A stretch of DNA of 64,000 bases from Bacteroidales bacterium UBA3844 (GCA_002392915.1 DGHQ01000056.1:21621-85620), one strand, 5' to 3'. Positions 19,458 through 28,147 are shown, counted from the first letter of the stretch. Numbers and translations: made by a program. Notes: generated by a model from the letters alone, not told the origin.

Positions 19458-20180
19458 ATGACAAAAGAATTTGCCCCCTCAGTAATAGAAAACTTAAAGT
19501 ATTACGTATATTGTCTTGTTGATCCCAGAACAAAAAGAATTTTTTACATTGGGAAAGGGAAAGGCAATCGACTTTTCAACCATGCAAATGATGCATTGGA
19601 TGAAAACATTTCAAGCCTAAAACTTGAAACCATCAGGGAGATTCGTTCAAATGGACTTTTGGTATCATATTATATCATTAGGCATGGTCTTAAAGAAGAA
19701 GAAGCTTACCTAATAGAATCTGTTTTGATAGACCTTCTAACTTACAACAATTTTAACACAGAAACCATATTGACAAACATTCAATCTGGACATCATCAAT
19801 GGGATAGAGGAATAAAAACCGTTGATGAAATTGGTTTAATTTATGATTGTAATGAAATAAAGCCAAACTCAAATGATCGACTTATATGTATAAATATAAA
19901 CAAAACTTATAATAACGGAGAACGTGAAAATATTTATGAAGCGACAAGAAAATATTGGAAAATGAATGGGCGACGAGCAATGTCTTCTACATACGTATTA
20001 TCCGTATACAAAGGAATTGTCAGAGCTGTATTCAAACCAACTCTATGGTATCCATCTCAAATATATAAAGGACGTTGGGAGTTTGAAGGTATTGAAATTG
20101 AGAGCTCTCCTTATCTACACAAAAGTGTCAAAAATATTATTTCTCCTAGCCAAAACCCAATTTCTTATTATAACATGTAA
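19458..20180 (+). CDS. GIY-YIG nuclease-like protein (LEM-3 type)
   Basis: The 240-residue protein has an N-terminal GIY-YIG-like domain: YYVYCLVDPRTKRIFYIGKG holds the V-Y...Y-I-G pair, followed by GNRLFNHAND, an Arg/Ile helix (LETIREIRSNG) and the conserved Glu in EEAYLIESVLIDLL. The C-terminal half (from about 145) carries YNNGERENIYEATRKYW and WEFEGIEIESSPY, unassigned. The start follows the promoter at 19404. The gene is more A/T-rich than the neighbouring ogt and GH51 genes, which suggests transfer. Whether it cuts DNA is unknown. Confidence 0.75.
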   Translation: MTKEFAPSVIENLKYYVYCLVDPRTKRIFYIGKGKGNRLFNHANDALDENISSLKLETIREIRSNGLLVSYYIIRHGLKEEEAYLIESVLIDLLTYNNFNTETILTNIQSGHHQWDRGIKTVDEIGLIYDCNEIKPNSNDRLICININKTYNNGERENIYEATRKYWKMNGRRAMSSTYVLSVYKGIVRAVFKPTLWYPSQIYKGRWEFEGIEIESSPYLHKSVKNIISPSQNPISYYNM

Positions 20181-20214
20181 TTTTTTGGAGCCGTCCTATT
20201 TTATGACTGATTTC

Positions 20215-20301
20215 AGTCTATTTTCCTCATAAAAAGTCGTAAACTTTCTCTGAGGTCTTCTATTATCTGTGGTTTTATATGAGCTCGCACTTTGGGATGA
20301 A
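20215..20301 (-). repeat. Reverse partial copy of repeat family A (tail part)
   Basis: Read on the minus strand it runs from aaagtgcgagctcatataaa through an A-rich stretch to gactttttatgagg, the same order as the right half of the copy at 11971-12156. Confidence 0.5.
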
Positions 20302-20319
20302 GCAAAAAATTCAAAATCG

Positions 20320-20365
20320 ATACCCAACCAAATCTACCTCAAAAAACATAGATTTAGTTGGGTAT
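20320..20365. repeat. Twin hairpin, copy 1
   Basis: Arms 20320-20336 and 20349-20365 form a 17-base stem (ATACCCAAC...GTTGGGTAT) with one C-A mismatch. A second, related hairpin follows at 20392-20439. Confidence 0.6.
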
Positions 20366-20391
20366 TTCTAAAAAAACGGTATTTTCAAGCC

Positions 20392-20439
20392 GATACTCAA
20401 CCAAATCTACCCAAAAAAGCATAGATTTAGTTGAGTATC
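20392..20439. repeat. Twin hairpin, copy 2
   Basis: Arms 20392-20409 and 20422-20439 repeat the preceding hairpin, but one C-G pair has become T-A (ATACTCAAC...GTTGAGTAT). The change is matched on both arms, so the stem is preserved; the same C-A mismatch is kept. Confidence 0.6.
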
Positions 20440-20479
20440 TAGTTGGAGTATCATAATAAGAATTCCAAAGTCGGAGACT

Positions 20480-20590
20480 TTCTCTGAGAGCTTCTTTCCT
20501 CTGTGGTTTTTTATTGTCACTCGCCCTTACGGGCTCGCGATGGTGGGGAGAGGTAAGGGCGTTCCGCCCTTTACAATTCTCATTTTAACA
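20480..20590 (-). repeat. Repeat family A, direct-repeat copy 1
   Basis: A segment of about 105 bases (from tctctgagagcttc to ccctttacaattctcatttt) recurs about 199 bases further on at 20678-20792 with few differences. It contains the CTCGCCCTTACGGGCTCGCG hairpin and the family A end. Confidence 0.65.
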
Positions 20591-20677
20591 CCACCCCGAA
20601 TATGATAACCAACTGCGAAACTTGAATTTCATAAGAGCCTTTTGCGTCCTTGAATTATGACAAATCTTAAAATGAGT

Positions 20678-20792
20678 TTTCTCTGAAAGCTTCTTTCCTC
20701 TGTGGTTTTTTATTGTCACTCGCCCTTACGTACTCGCGATGGTGGGGAGAGATAAGGGCGTTCAGTCCTTTGCAATCCTCATTTTTATACCA
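20678..20792 (-). repeat. Repeat family A, direct-repeat copy 2
   Basis: This is the second of two near-identical direct copies. It ends tttgcaatcctcatttttat directly beside the stop codon of the M60 peptidase gene. In this copy the hairpin base pair is disturbed (CTTACGTACTCG). Confidence 0.65.
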
Positions 20793-23700
20793 TCAACGAA
20801 GGAAGATTATCTTCTTGCCATCTTTTATGTAGACGTTAGCAGGTTGTAATGAAGAGCCCCTTCGTCCCAACAGATCATAGTAGAATCCGTCGTTTTGTAT
20901 GTCCACTGAGATCGCATCCACATTCTTAATAGACGTATAATCACCAAGATCGCCTACCAACGTGCCGTATTCAGCCCATGCTGATGCTTCATACTCGGCA
21001 AGAGACTCCGCGTAGACATGGATGATTGGTTTGGATGAGAACAGGTAGTTGCCGATTGCCGGAGGTGTTTTTGCCTTAACATAAACATGTTTCACCTCTG
21101 AATTGTAGAACACTCCTTGACTCAGTCTTTTGACATTCTCTCCTATCTCCACCGTCGACAATTGGCTACAGTAAGCAAACGCATCCAATTCTACACTTAC
21201 AACATTGTCTGGGATTTGGACGGACATCAATCCTGACTGAGCAAACGCATTGCTTCCGATAGACGTGATGGTCTGTGGCAATGTCAATGACACAAGTCCA
21301 CGATGGTTGTAGAATGAGTAAGCTCCCATGTCGTCGTCACTCGTAGTATAGGTCTCATAATAAGCATCTCCACCACTCACGATTGTTGCTTCAGAAAGAT
21401 CTATGGATTGCAGATTTTCCTCTGCCACAAGTTGACGTAGGTATTTGATATCAGTACCGTTGATCGGACCGCTGATTTTAGCTTTTACCGCCTGAGCAGA
21501 AAGGTGATCTGAAAGAGTGCCAGCCTCCGTCATGCCGACGGTTTCAACGCCTGAACCTGATTTCGCCACCTCGTGCATCGTGCCGTCTAAGTCAACTGAA
21601 TAGATGGTAAAATCTTCGTCGACGCAGGATGGAATGCAGAAACGCAAAGCATTGGCCGCATAGACCATCTTTCCATCACTGTTGAGTGCCACAAATCCTA
21701 TACCGCCAGAGCCACTCATGGCATAAAGAGAATCAGCCTGAATATAGGTGTATTGAGACGGTTGGGATTCACCAGAAAGAAAATCTGTGAACTGGCCCAA
21801 ATCTCCGCACTGACCTATTTGATCCGAGCCAGCACGTTTTCCATCTTTCGCCACAAGGAAATCCGTCGCAGGAATCTCCTCCACACGATCCTCAATGAAT
21901 AGAATCTCCCTGTTCTTCTTCGGATATTTGGAAATCTCCTCCAATGTCTTGTCTATGTCCTCTTGGGTGACGGTGAGATCGTATATTCCGTAATCGTCTA
22001 TTGTCAAGTTGCAAGGCTCGAAGAAACCCCAAGCTGTGAAAAAGTCAGTCAAATCCTCTTGTGCCACCTCACAAACCTTTCTGACAAACTTTAATGAGCT
22101 GTTGTAGGTGTTAGTCCATAATTCCAACGGATCTTTTCTCAGCTCTTGGAAAAGTGTCGGATAAAAGGACATATTTTTCTCCGCCTGGTGATAGTAGAGA
22201 TATAGCTGATAGTACATTCTCATTTTGCTGGTGACATCTCTTGAGAAGAAAGGCACATGGTGAGCATAATAGTTCATCGTTGTCGCAAGCGGATGTCCTT
22301 TTGTTGTGGTGACACCATCAAGATAACAGATTACATTGGAAAATAAGTTGTTGGAAACCTCCGTGCAGCTTTCCAGGTTGATCGCACCCTGGTTGTTATG
22401 ACCACATTCATGAGCCGCGCACCAGTCGTCCAGTCCGGCCTGTATGACAAATGATTTTCTGATGCAATCCACTGAATTATAGGAAGTACGGTAAGGACAT
22501 GAATTGGCATAGCCATCATCAGAGGCCTTTCCTTCTATCGCAAAATTCGGATTATTGTAATAAATTGGGAAAATTGCCTCTCCTCCGGTCAGACGGAATG
22601 GTGCGTCAGCACGACGTCCTGACGCCACCGACTCACACATTCCCATCAACTCCTTTTCCCAGACAGTAAGGCTGTCAAACCATACCACACTGCTTTTTAC
22701 AGTAGAAGGGAAAACCTCTTTGTAGGTCGACGTCTTGAAATTGAGGATTGTCTCTCCTCCTTTTACAGTAAACAAATCATGTGTCGCATTGTTAAGAAGT
22801 TCCACATAGTCGTTGTCGTTATGGCGAGCCACATCATAATAGCCATTCACCACTCCACCCTCGACATGAATCTTGATGTCCGGCCACTCACTTAGCTTTT
22901 TCGTTTTCGACCGTGTGTCTGCAGTATACACTATATAATACAACGCATCTTTCTGTCCATCAATGATATTCAATCCCTTAGTCAGTTTGTGACCAGTCTT
23001 GGCATTTCCAACAAGATCATTGTTGACACAGCCTGCGAAATAGAGAGTAGCATCAGAAGAAATATCCTGATCCACGAAAACATATAATGGGCTGTCGTCC
23101 GACGCATAAATTCCCGTAGGATTACCCATATACGAACCACCTGTAGCCATCATTGCTCCATTCCAATAATTCGCGTCGCTATACGCTTTATATTCACTGA
23201 TACGGAATTCCTTTTCGTGGGCAGCCCAACTATCGTTTCTGACCTTCATGATCATGTCGGCGATCACTTCAGGAAGATTGTCTTTTTCCATTTCACTCTT
23301 CAAGCCATCAATACTCATAGACATGAATTCACTTTTAAGAAGGGTGCAAGCCTTATCGTCAAAATACTTGTCGAGCGACGACTGCAAAAGATTGGAAATC
23401 TCATCCTTAGGATAAAAATCTTCCAAATTTCCGACAATAGTGCCAAACTCATTCCAGTCGGAATCAGCAAAATCGTCTTTCATATCAGAGTAGACGCAGA
23501 TAGTAGGATTGGAAGAGAACAGATAATAAGTGATGGTAGGTATGAACGAAGATCTCACGTAAACCACCTTGACAGAAGAGCCGAAGAAAACACCCTGCTC
23601 CAACTTGTTGGTTTTCCTTCCAAGCACAACAGTGTCCAAAGCGTTGCAATAGGCAAAAGCATCAAACCCCAACGTCGACACCTTATCCGGAATTTCTATT

Positions 23701-24104
23701 TTCTTTAATCCTGATTTTGAAAAAGCCTTGGATGAAATATACGTGATTGAATTAGGGAGACTAATATATTCCAGTTTTTCACACTGATTGAACATACACT
23801 CTCCTACAATGTTGTCGTTCGTGGTAAACTCCTCATAGTAGGCGTCACCGCCGCTCACAATGGATGCGTCCGACAAATTCAAGGATGTAATGTTTCCATT
23901 GTTTATTTGTTGACGAAGATATTTTATATCAGAGCCGTTGATCGCACCATTTATTTTGACATTCTTGTCCATTGTTGTCAACTGAGAGGAAAGGATGCCC
24001 GGCTGTGGAACGCTGACTATCGTTTCCGCCCATAAGGAAGAAACTCCGCAAATGGCAAAAGCAAATAAAATCGCCAAAGTCTTTATAGTATAGCTTGTTT
24101 TCAT
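20793..24104 (-). CDS. M60-type metallopeptidase flanked by duplicated BspA leucine-rich repeats
   Basis: The 1103-residue secreted protein has a signal peptide (about 1-26). Residues about 30-230 are BspA/LRR_5 repeats (FNQCEKLEYISLPNSITYIS, FAYCNALDTVVLGRK). A central peptidase M60 (enhancin-like) region carries the zinc motif HECGH near residue 564 and a downstream Glu in CTEVSNN, 12 residues after the motif. A second BspA block (about 870-1065) echoes the first, and the tail reads YYDLLGRRG...NVYIKDGKKI. M60 enzymes of gut Bacteroidetes cleave O-glycosylated mucin-type proteins; that role is inferred. Repeats of family A lie directly behind it. Confidence 0.82.
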   Translation of the reverse strand: MKTSYTIKTLAILFAFAICGVSSLWAETIVSVPQPGILSSQLTTMDKNVKINGAINGSDIKYLRQQINNGNITSLNLSDASIVSGGDAYYEEFTTNDNIVGECMFNQCEKLEYISLPNSITYISSKAFSKSGLKKIEIPDKVSTLGFDAFAYCNALDTVVLGRKTNKLEQGVFFGSSVKVVYVRSSFIPTITYYLFSSNPTICVYSDMKDDFADSDWNEFGTIVGNLEDFYPKDEISNLLQSSLDKYFDDKACTLLKSEFMSMSIDGLKSEMEKDNLPEVIADMIMKVRNDSWAAHEKEFRISEYKAYSDANYWNGAMMATGGSYMGNPTGIYASDDSPLYVFVDQDISSDATLYFAGCVNNDLVGNAKTGHKLTKGLNIIDGQKDALYYIVYTADTRSKTKKLSEWPDIKIHVEGGVVNGYYDVARHNDNDYVELLNNATHDLFTVKGGETILNFKTSTYKEVFPSTVKSSVVWFDSLTVWEKELMGMCESVASGRRADAPFRLTGGEAIFPIYYNNPNFAIEGKASDDGYANSCPYRTSYNSVDCIRKSFVIQAGLDDWCAAHECGHNNQGAINLESCTEVSNNLFSNVICYLDGVTTTKGHPLATTMNYYAHHVPFFSRDVTSKMRMYYQLYLYYHQAEKNMSFYPTLFQELRKDPLELWTNTYNSSLKFVRKVCEVAQEDLTDFFTAWGFFEPCNLTIDDYGIYDLTVTQEDIDKTLEEISKYPKKNREILFIEDRVEEIPATDFLVAKDGKRAGSDQIGQCGDLGQFTDFLSGESQPSQYTYIQADSLYAMSGSGGIGFVALNSDGKMVYAANALRFCIPSCVDEDFTIYSVDLDGTMHEVAKSGSGVETVGMTEAGTLSDHLSAQAVKAKISGPINGTDIKYLRQLVAEENLQSIDLSEATIVSGGDAYYETYTTSDDDMGAYSFYNHRGLVSLTLPQTITSIGSNAFAQSGLMSVQIPDNVVSVELDAFAYCSQLSTVEIGENVKRLSQGVFYNSEVKHVYVKAKTPPAIGNYLFSSKPIIHVYAESLAEYEASAWAEYGTLVGDLGDYTSIKNVDAISVDIQNDGFYYDLLGRRGSSLQPANVYIKDGKKIIFLR

Positions 24105-24400
24105 GGTTTGTTCCTTTTTCGTTGCACTTAATTATTCTTTTTACACACGCAAAGTAGATTTTTTCTTTGACAATCCCAAACGGATCAACCGGTTATTGCC
24201 AAAACCATGTTGACAAACATTTTGTATTAACGCTGCCCCATTTAGCAACACCATCTCTCAACAAACTTATTGAGAGCAAAAATGTCAACTATGGAATAAA
24301 ACTTTGCTACAAAAACTTCGGATTCAACGGCAAATTCTACTCAATTCCATATTTCGCAGTGTTCTGCTTGAAAAGGTGGATAAAAGAGAAAAAACAAATA
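24105..24400. other. Intergenic region upstream of the M60 gene
   Basis: The minus strand carries a TCTACTTTGCG near 24150-24160 that resembles, but does not match, a -7 element for the M60 gene. An 83-codon open frame at 24167-24418 on the plus strand has no family resemblance and is not called. Confidence 0.4.
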
Positions 24401-24432
24401 AATCCGCACCATCCATAAGGACGATGCGGATT
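24390..24432 (-). terminator. Candidate terminator downstream of the restriction-modification operon
   Basis: AATCCGCA (24401-24408) pairs with TGCGGATT (24425-24432), and further bases pair inside with two mismatches. On the minus strand the stem is followed by a T-rich run (tatttgtttttt), as expected for a transcript coming from the right. Confidence 0.5.
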
Positions 24433-24461
24433 CACACGCTAATCATGTCATAGAATTATTT

Positions 24462-24602
24462 TCATGGAAGAAAACACACCTTCGGAAGGGAATGTTTTTG
24501 TGTGTTTGAGAGGATTCTGAAGCCTTTGACTTCTTCATTGTCGTTAACAAATATCATTTTGCCACGATTGCAGAAAGAGATCTTGGAGATTTTCTCCACC
24601 AT
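24462..24602 (-). CDS. Possible 46-residue gene or decayed fragment
   Basis: An ATG at 24602 opens 46 codons (MVEKISKISFCNRGKMIFVN...). The composition looks protein-like, and one base shift near the end would instead continue as SEGVFSSMKIIL before a stop at 24449. The frame is also open for several codons upstream of the ATG. It may be the C-terminal remnant of a larger gene with a frameshift. I do not recognise the family. Confidence 0.3.
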   Translation of the reverse strand: MVEKISKISFCNRGKMIFVNDNEEVKGFRILSNTQKHSLPKVCFLP

Positions 24603-24763
24603 TCTTTTACATTCCTTCCGACTATAAATTAAGTTTTCACTGCAATCTTACAATTTTTCAAGTTTTACGACTATGAATCGAGATGGAAAAATCTTGCAGA
24701 GATGAGATAATCCATAAGTATGACGAGAAATTCGGGAAAGAAAACACATCTCCGCAGATAAAT

Positions 24764-25648
24764 TCATTCAAAAGGTAATTTTCCATACAACATCGGATCC
24801 TCTTTCAATAGCGATGGTTGTTCTTTATTGCTAAGTGTTCTTAAGTCAACAATATGTCTACATAAGGATTCACGAGCATTAATATTCTCCAATTCTTCTC
24901 GTCTTGCCTTACTCATTTCACAAAAAACTTCGCTTTGCTCTATACCTGCAAATCGTCTTCCACAAAGATTAGCAGCAATTCCTGTTGTTGAACTTCCGCT
25001 AAAAGGATCCAGTAACCAATCTCCTTCTTTTGTTGACGCAAGAATAATACGAGTCAATAATGAAAGAGGTTTCTGAGTTGGATGCTTTCCACATGATTTT
25101 TCCCATCGTCCTATTGCAGGAAGACGCCAAACATCCGTCATCTGTTTGCCATCATTGAGTATTTTCATAACTTCGTAATTAAACAAATGAGGCACTTTAT
25201 GACATTTACGAGCCCAAATGACGAATTCAGTACTATACGTGAAAAATCTACATGAAATATTAACAGGAGGATTCGTCTTCTGCCAAGTTATCACATTTAA
25301 TATTTTATACCCAAGTTCTGTCAGACAATTAGCTACAGAAAAAATATTGTGATATGTTCCACTAATCCATATTGTACCATTATCTTTTAACTTATCACGA
25401 CACAATTTGAGCCATTCCATATTAAATTCATTCATTTCTTCCGGGGATTTTCCCTTATCCCATTCACCTTTATTCACACACACAACCCTTCCACTCTGCA
25501 ACGAAATTCCTCCATTAGACAGAAAATAGGGCGGGTCAGCAAATATCATATTGAACTTGAAATCAAATTCCTTCAACAATTGGAATGAATCTCCATGAGC
25601 GATAATAAAATCTTTATTAAAAGACGAATAAAAAGGTTCTATCATCAC
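24764..25648 (-). CDS. dpnA: Second DNA adenine methyltransferase of a DpnII-type system (DpnA-like)
   Basis: The 294-residue protein is an N6-adenine methyltransferase of the beta class: the catalytic motif ADPPY comes first (near residue 36) and the AdoMet-binding FxGxG-type motif LLDPFSGSSTTG later (near 218). KHPTQKPLSLLTRII is typical of this class. In the DpnII system this enzyme methylates GATC and can act on single-stranded DNA, protecting incoming DNA. Its ATG overlaps the endonuclease stop by four bases. It is the last gene of the three-gene minus-strand operon. Confidence 0.9.
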   Translation of the reverse strand: MMIEPFYSSFNKDFIIAHGDSFQLLKEFDFKFNMIFADPPYFLSNGGISLQSGRVVCVNKGEWDKGKSPEEMNEFNMEWLKLCRDKLKDNGTIWISGTYHNIFSVANCLTELGYKILNVITWQKTNPPVNISCRFFTYSTEFVIWARKCHKVPHLFNYEVMKILNDGKQMTDVWRLPAIGRWEKSCGKHPTQKPLSLLTRIILASTKEGDWLLDPFSGSSTTGIAANLCGRRFAGIEQSEVFCEMSKARREELENINARESLCRHIVDLRTLSNKEQPSLLKEDPMLYGKLPFE

Positions 25649-26475
25649 ATTTCTGATTTTATTTCATTCAAAAACTCTGGCAAAGTAGTAAAATTATACA
25701 TTCGCGGAATATCGTTGTATGCTTCCGCAAGTTTATTTTTTGCACTATTCCAACCTTCTCCATCAGTAATCCATACAAACTCAAAACCATCAACACGATT
25801 TACAATTGGAGCAAGCTCACGATAAGCTCGTGCAACTTCATTCAATTTTGAACCTCCTCCACTATAAAAGTTCAATTCTATAAGATAAATCTGCTTCTTT
25901 GTTTCAATAACAAAATCAAAACGTTTTTCATCCTCTCCTAACAATGCCTTTATTTCAGGAAATTCGCGAGAATAAACTTCCATTCTATGTTTTATTCCAT
26001 TAGTCTCTAAAATACGATGAAGAAGCATTTCTGTTATGTCTCCACCACGGTTTTTTCTGGCATTTGAATCTAATCCCGTTTCTACTCCGAAAACATAGTC
26101 CACTAGATCATGTATATCACTACGTCTAAATACTTCTGCAAGTCCAGTCTCTTCTAAAAACTTCGTTACTCCATCAATAGAAGTGAACAAAGAGCTAACA
26201 AGATTTATATTGCCATCTTCATCAATAAATTTCTTTTTGTCCTTCCTTCGCGTTGCGATCAAAATATCCAACACATTAAATACACGTTTGTCTCTTTCCC
26301 ATAATGCCGTTACCGCCTCTTTAAGATTTTCCTTCCCTAACAAAAAATTTAACATATTGAGGCTAATAGCTATTTCATTTACTTTTTTTCTAATCTTCTT
26401 AAAATCAGAATAATATCCTAGTGTAGCATTTGTCTCTGAAAGTTGAGACATAAATTTTTCAAAATCTTTATTCAT
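25645..26475 (-). CDS. dpnB: DpnII-type restriction endonuclease (GATC)
   Basis: This 276-residue protein matches the DpnII/MboI endonuclease family. The conserved block VETGLDSNARKNRGGDITE lies near residue 131, and the nuclease core RFDFVIETKKQIYLIELNFY has the D...E-x-N/K-like arrangement near 186-205, followed by GGGSKLNEVARAY. It would cut unmethylated GATC. It lies between the two methyltransferase genes, two bases after the first and overlapping the second. In pneumococcal DpnII the gene order is M-A-R; here it is M-R-A. The whole operon is visibly more A/T-rich than its neighbours. Confidence 0.9.
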   Translation of the reverse strand: MNKDFEKFMSQLSETNATLGYYSDFKKIRKKVNEIAISLNMLNFLLGKENLKEAVTALWERDKRVFNVLDILIATRRKDKKKFIDEDGNINLVSSLFTSIDGVTKFLEETGLAEVFRRSDIHDLVDYVFGVETGLDSNARKNRGGDITEMLLHRILETNGIKHRMEVYSREFPEIKALLGEDEKRFDFVIETKKQIYLIELNFYSGGGSKLNEVARAYRELAPIVNRVDGFEFVWITDGEGWNSAKNKLAEAYNDIPRMYNFTTLPEFLNEIKSEM

Positions 26476-26477
26476 TT

Positions 26478-27380
26478 CTATTTCATTTTAGTTTCTATAT
26501 AATTACGCACCAGTATTTCAGTAAGTTTTCCCCTTTTTAATGGATTTGAATTAATATATCTCGCTGCCCAAACTCTATCTATTTGATAAGCATTAAACAA
26601 ATCATCAAAGAAACTTGTTTCTTCATTTTCTCTTTTACAATCAGAATTACTAAGCAGAAATTTATAACCACCATCATTTATTCTATCACAAAACTTCTTC
26701 AAACGAATTTGAGCATCATCATTAAACGAATCTTTTGAATAATCAGTAAAACTTGACGTTTCACTCAATGGCCGATATGGTGGATCAAAATAAAACAGGG
26801 TATTGCCCATAGCATAATGGAATGTAGATTCAAAATCCCCTGTCAGAATTTCAACTCGTTTTAAAAGTTCACTATCTGCTAAAATTGTGTCAGCATCACA
26901 AATTGTAGGATTTGAATATTTTCCAAAAGGAACATTAAAGAGACCTTTCTTATTTACTCGATATAACCCATTGAAACACGTTCTATTTAGAAAGAAAAAA
27001 AAGGTTGTATTTTCAATTTGATCTAGATTCTTTTCATTATATCGGTTTCTTATTGAAAGGAAATAGTTTTTTCGATCTTCCTCTGTTTGTAAAGAAAGAT
27101 ACGCGTTCTCAATATCAAACAATGATTCTATCAACTCATTTGGACAATCACGCACAGTTCTATAACACATTATAAGATCTTGATTGACATCATTAATAAT
27201 TGCTCGGGTTATATTTTGGTAACGTTGAAGCATATAAAAAAGCATAGCACCACCTCCTACAAATGGCTCTATATACGTTACATCTTGCCAATTTTCAAAA
27301 TCTGCAGGCAAATGAAAATCAAGTTGTTCTAAAAGTTGAGACTTACCACCTACCCATTTGATAAAAGGTTTCGCTTTCAT
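26478..27380 (-). CDS. dpnM: D12-class DNA adenine methyltransferase (DpnM/Dam-like)
   Basis: The 300-residue protein is the double-strand GATC N6-adenine methyltransferase of the system. Motif X/I are FIKWVGGKSQLLEQL (residue 6) and YIEPFVGGGAMLFYML (near 37), and the catalytic motif is FYFDPPYRPL near 193. Length fits the Dam/DpnM family. It is the first gene of the operon. Its start codon lies only a few bases after a T-tract that ends an intrinsic terminator, so readthrough may be needed for expression. Confidence 0.92.
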   Translation of the reverse strand: MKAKPFIKWVGGKSQLLEQLDFHLPADFENWQDVTYIEPFVGGGAMLFYMLQRYQNITRAIINDVNQDLIMCYRTVRDCPNELIESLFDIENAYLSLQTEEDRKNYFLSIRNRYNEKNLDQIENTTFFFFLNRTCFNGLYRVNKKGLFNVPFGKYSNPTICDADTILADSELLKRVEILTGDFESTFHYAMGNTLFYFDPPYRPLSETSSFTDYSKDSFNDDAQIRLKKFCDRINDGGYKFLLSNSDCKRENEETSFFDDLFNAYQIDRVWAARYINSNPLKRGKLTEILVRNYIETKMK

Positions 27381-27385
27381 TTTTC

Positions 27386-27428
27386 AAAAACAAAAAAGCC
27401 CTCTATCCGAAATTTTCTCGGAAGAGAG
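27386..27428 (-). terminator. Intrinsic terminator immediately before the dpnM start codon
   Basis: On the minus strand CTCTCTTCCGA pairs with TCGGATAGAG across a GAAAATT loop, followed by GGCTTTTTTGTTTTT. The T-run ends about five bases before the ATG at 27380. This could be an attenuator in the operon leader or the end of a short upstream transcript. Confidence 0.65.
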
Positions 27429-27581
27429 CGAGGCAAGGCCATCATCGTTAATTCAAGGCCAACCACAGCCCATGTCAGACAACAATCTCCTTGCTCACGC
27501 TCTATACAGAGAACATGAACATCATTGCTGCGACCTTACTGACATATTAATATTATGGTTGTTTAGAATTATCAGCTACGT

Positions 27582-27589
27582 CAAAGATG
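27582..27589 (-). promoter_or_regulatory. Possible -7 element for the restriction-modification leader
   Basis: The minus strand reads CATCTTTG, one base off TAnnTTTG. If used, it gives a leader of about 195 bases that includes the terminator at 27386-27428. Confidence 0.3.
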
Positions 27590-27675
27590 TCTTTTTTATA
27601 TTTCCAATTTAAGGACCTATATTCTTAATTTATCTGTCAATGCCCAAAACAGATTGTTAATTTAACTTTTTACAC

Positions 27676-27904
27676 AAAAAAAAACGTAGGCATTCCATAC
27701 CTGCTCATTTGCTATTCGTGGCCGTAGGAAGCCAAAACCAGTAAACGAACAGAGGATACCTACGTTAGACACACAAATCCAAAAGTGTACATGGGGGCAT
27801 TAATGCCCTCTGCACACTCCGGGATACAGTATAACCACATCCGTAGGCATCATCTCTGACATTATTTTCGACTGGTTTTCTGAATTTCCTACGTTCCGAA
27901 TAGC
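27676..27904 (-). ncRNA. Candidate rod-shaped structured RNA with a T-tract end
   Basis: On the minus strand the segment folds into one long interrupted helix. Pairs, in plus-strand coordinates, are 27711-27718 with 27897-27904 (8), 27723-27730 with 27886-27893 (8), 27734-27742 with 27871-27879 (9), 27750-27757 plus 27759-27764 with 27842-27858 (about 14, two-base bulge), and an apical hairpin 27785-27791 with 27811-27817 capped by the palindrome GGGCATTAATGCCC. Nine T residues follow at 27684-27676 on the minus strand. Two positions (27758/27848 and 27789/27813) are A-C on the plus strand but U-G pairs on the minus strand, favouring minus-strand transcription; one position favours plus. The layout resembles 6S RNA, but I could not confirm a family. 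Confidence 0.5.
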
Positions 27905-27985
27905 CAAAAACAAAGCATTAATGACGCTTTTTCTATATGTTTGCCCCATTATTTGCCATGGAGCAAGGCTTAATTAATGAATTTA

Positions 27986-28147
27986 TTAATTTCTTATTAA
28001 AGTAATTTTTTCTGACACCATATACGAGACACTACTCTGCTTGTAGCCTAATACGTCATACACATATTTATCAAAATCATTGCCATACTTATTAACGACT
28101 TCATCTGAAAGGGCAATAATCTTAATAGTAGCTGTTTCGTAATTCAT
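27986..28147 (-). CDS. Small 53-residue protein of unknown function
   Basis: ATG at 28147 opens 53 codons ending at TAA 27986. The protein (MNYETATIKIIALSDEVVNK..., ending MVSEKITLIRN) is acidic-to-neutral, predicted alpha/beta, without a signal peptide. A canonical -7 element at 28241-28248 would give a leader of about 87 bases. The structured RNA candidate starts about 80 bases downstream on the same strand, so both could lie on one transcript of about 560 bases ending at the T-tract near 27676. I do not recognise the family. It may be intact or a remnant. Confidence 0.45.
   Translation of the reverse strand: MNYETATIKIIALSDEVVNKYGNDFDKYVYDVLGYKQSSVSYMVSEKITLIRN

Noticed and set aside
20200..20792. 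Possible CRISPR array in the repeat-rich gap
   Set aside because: The repeats are long, few, unevenly spaced and palindromic, without regular spacers or cas genes.
14847..24104. Polysaccharide utilisation locus
   Set aside because: A GH51 enzyme and secreted proteins are present, but no SusC/SusD pair, hybrid sensor or anti-sigma regulator was seen.
24167..24418. Open frame of 83 codons
   Set aside because: No recognisable motif, and it runs into the terminator hairpin at 24401-24432.
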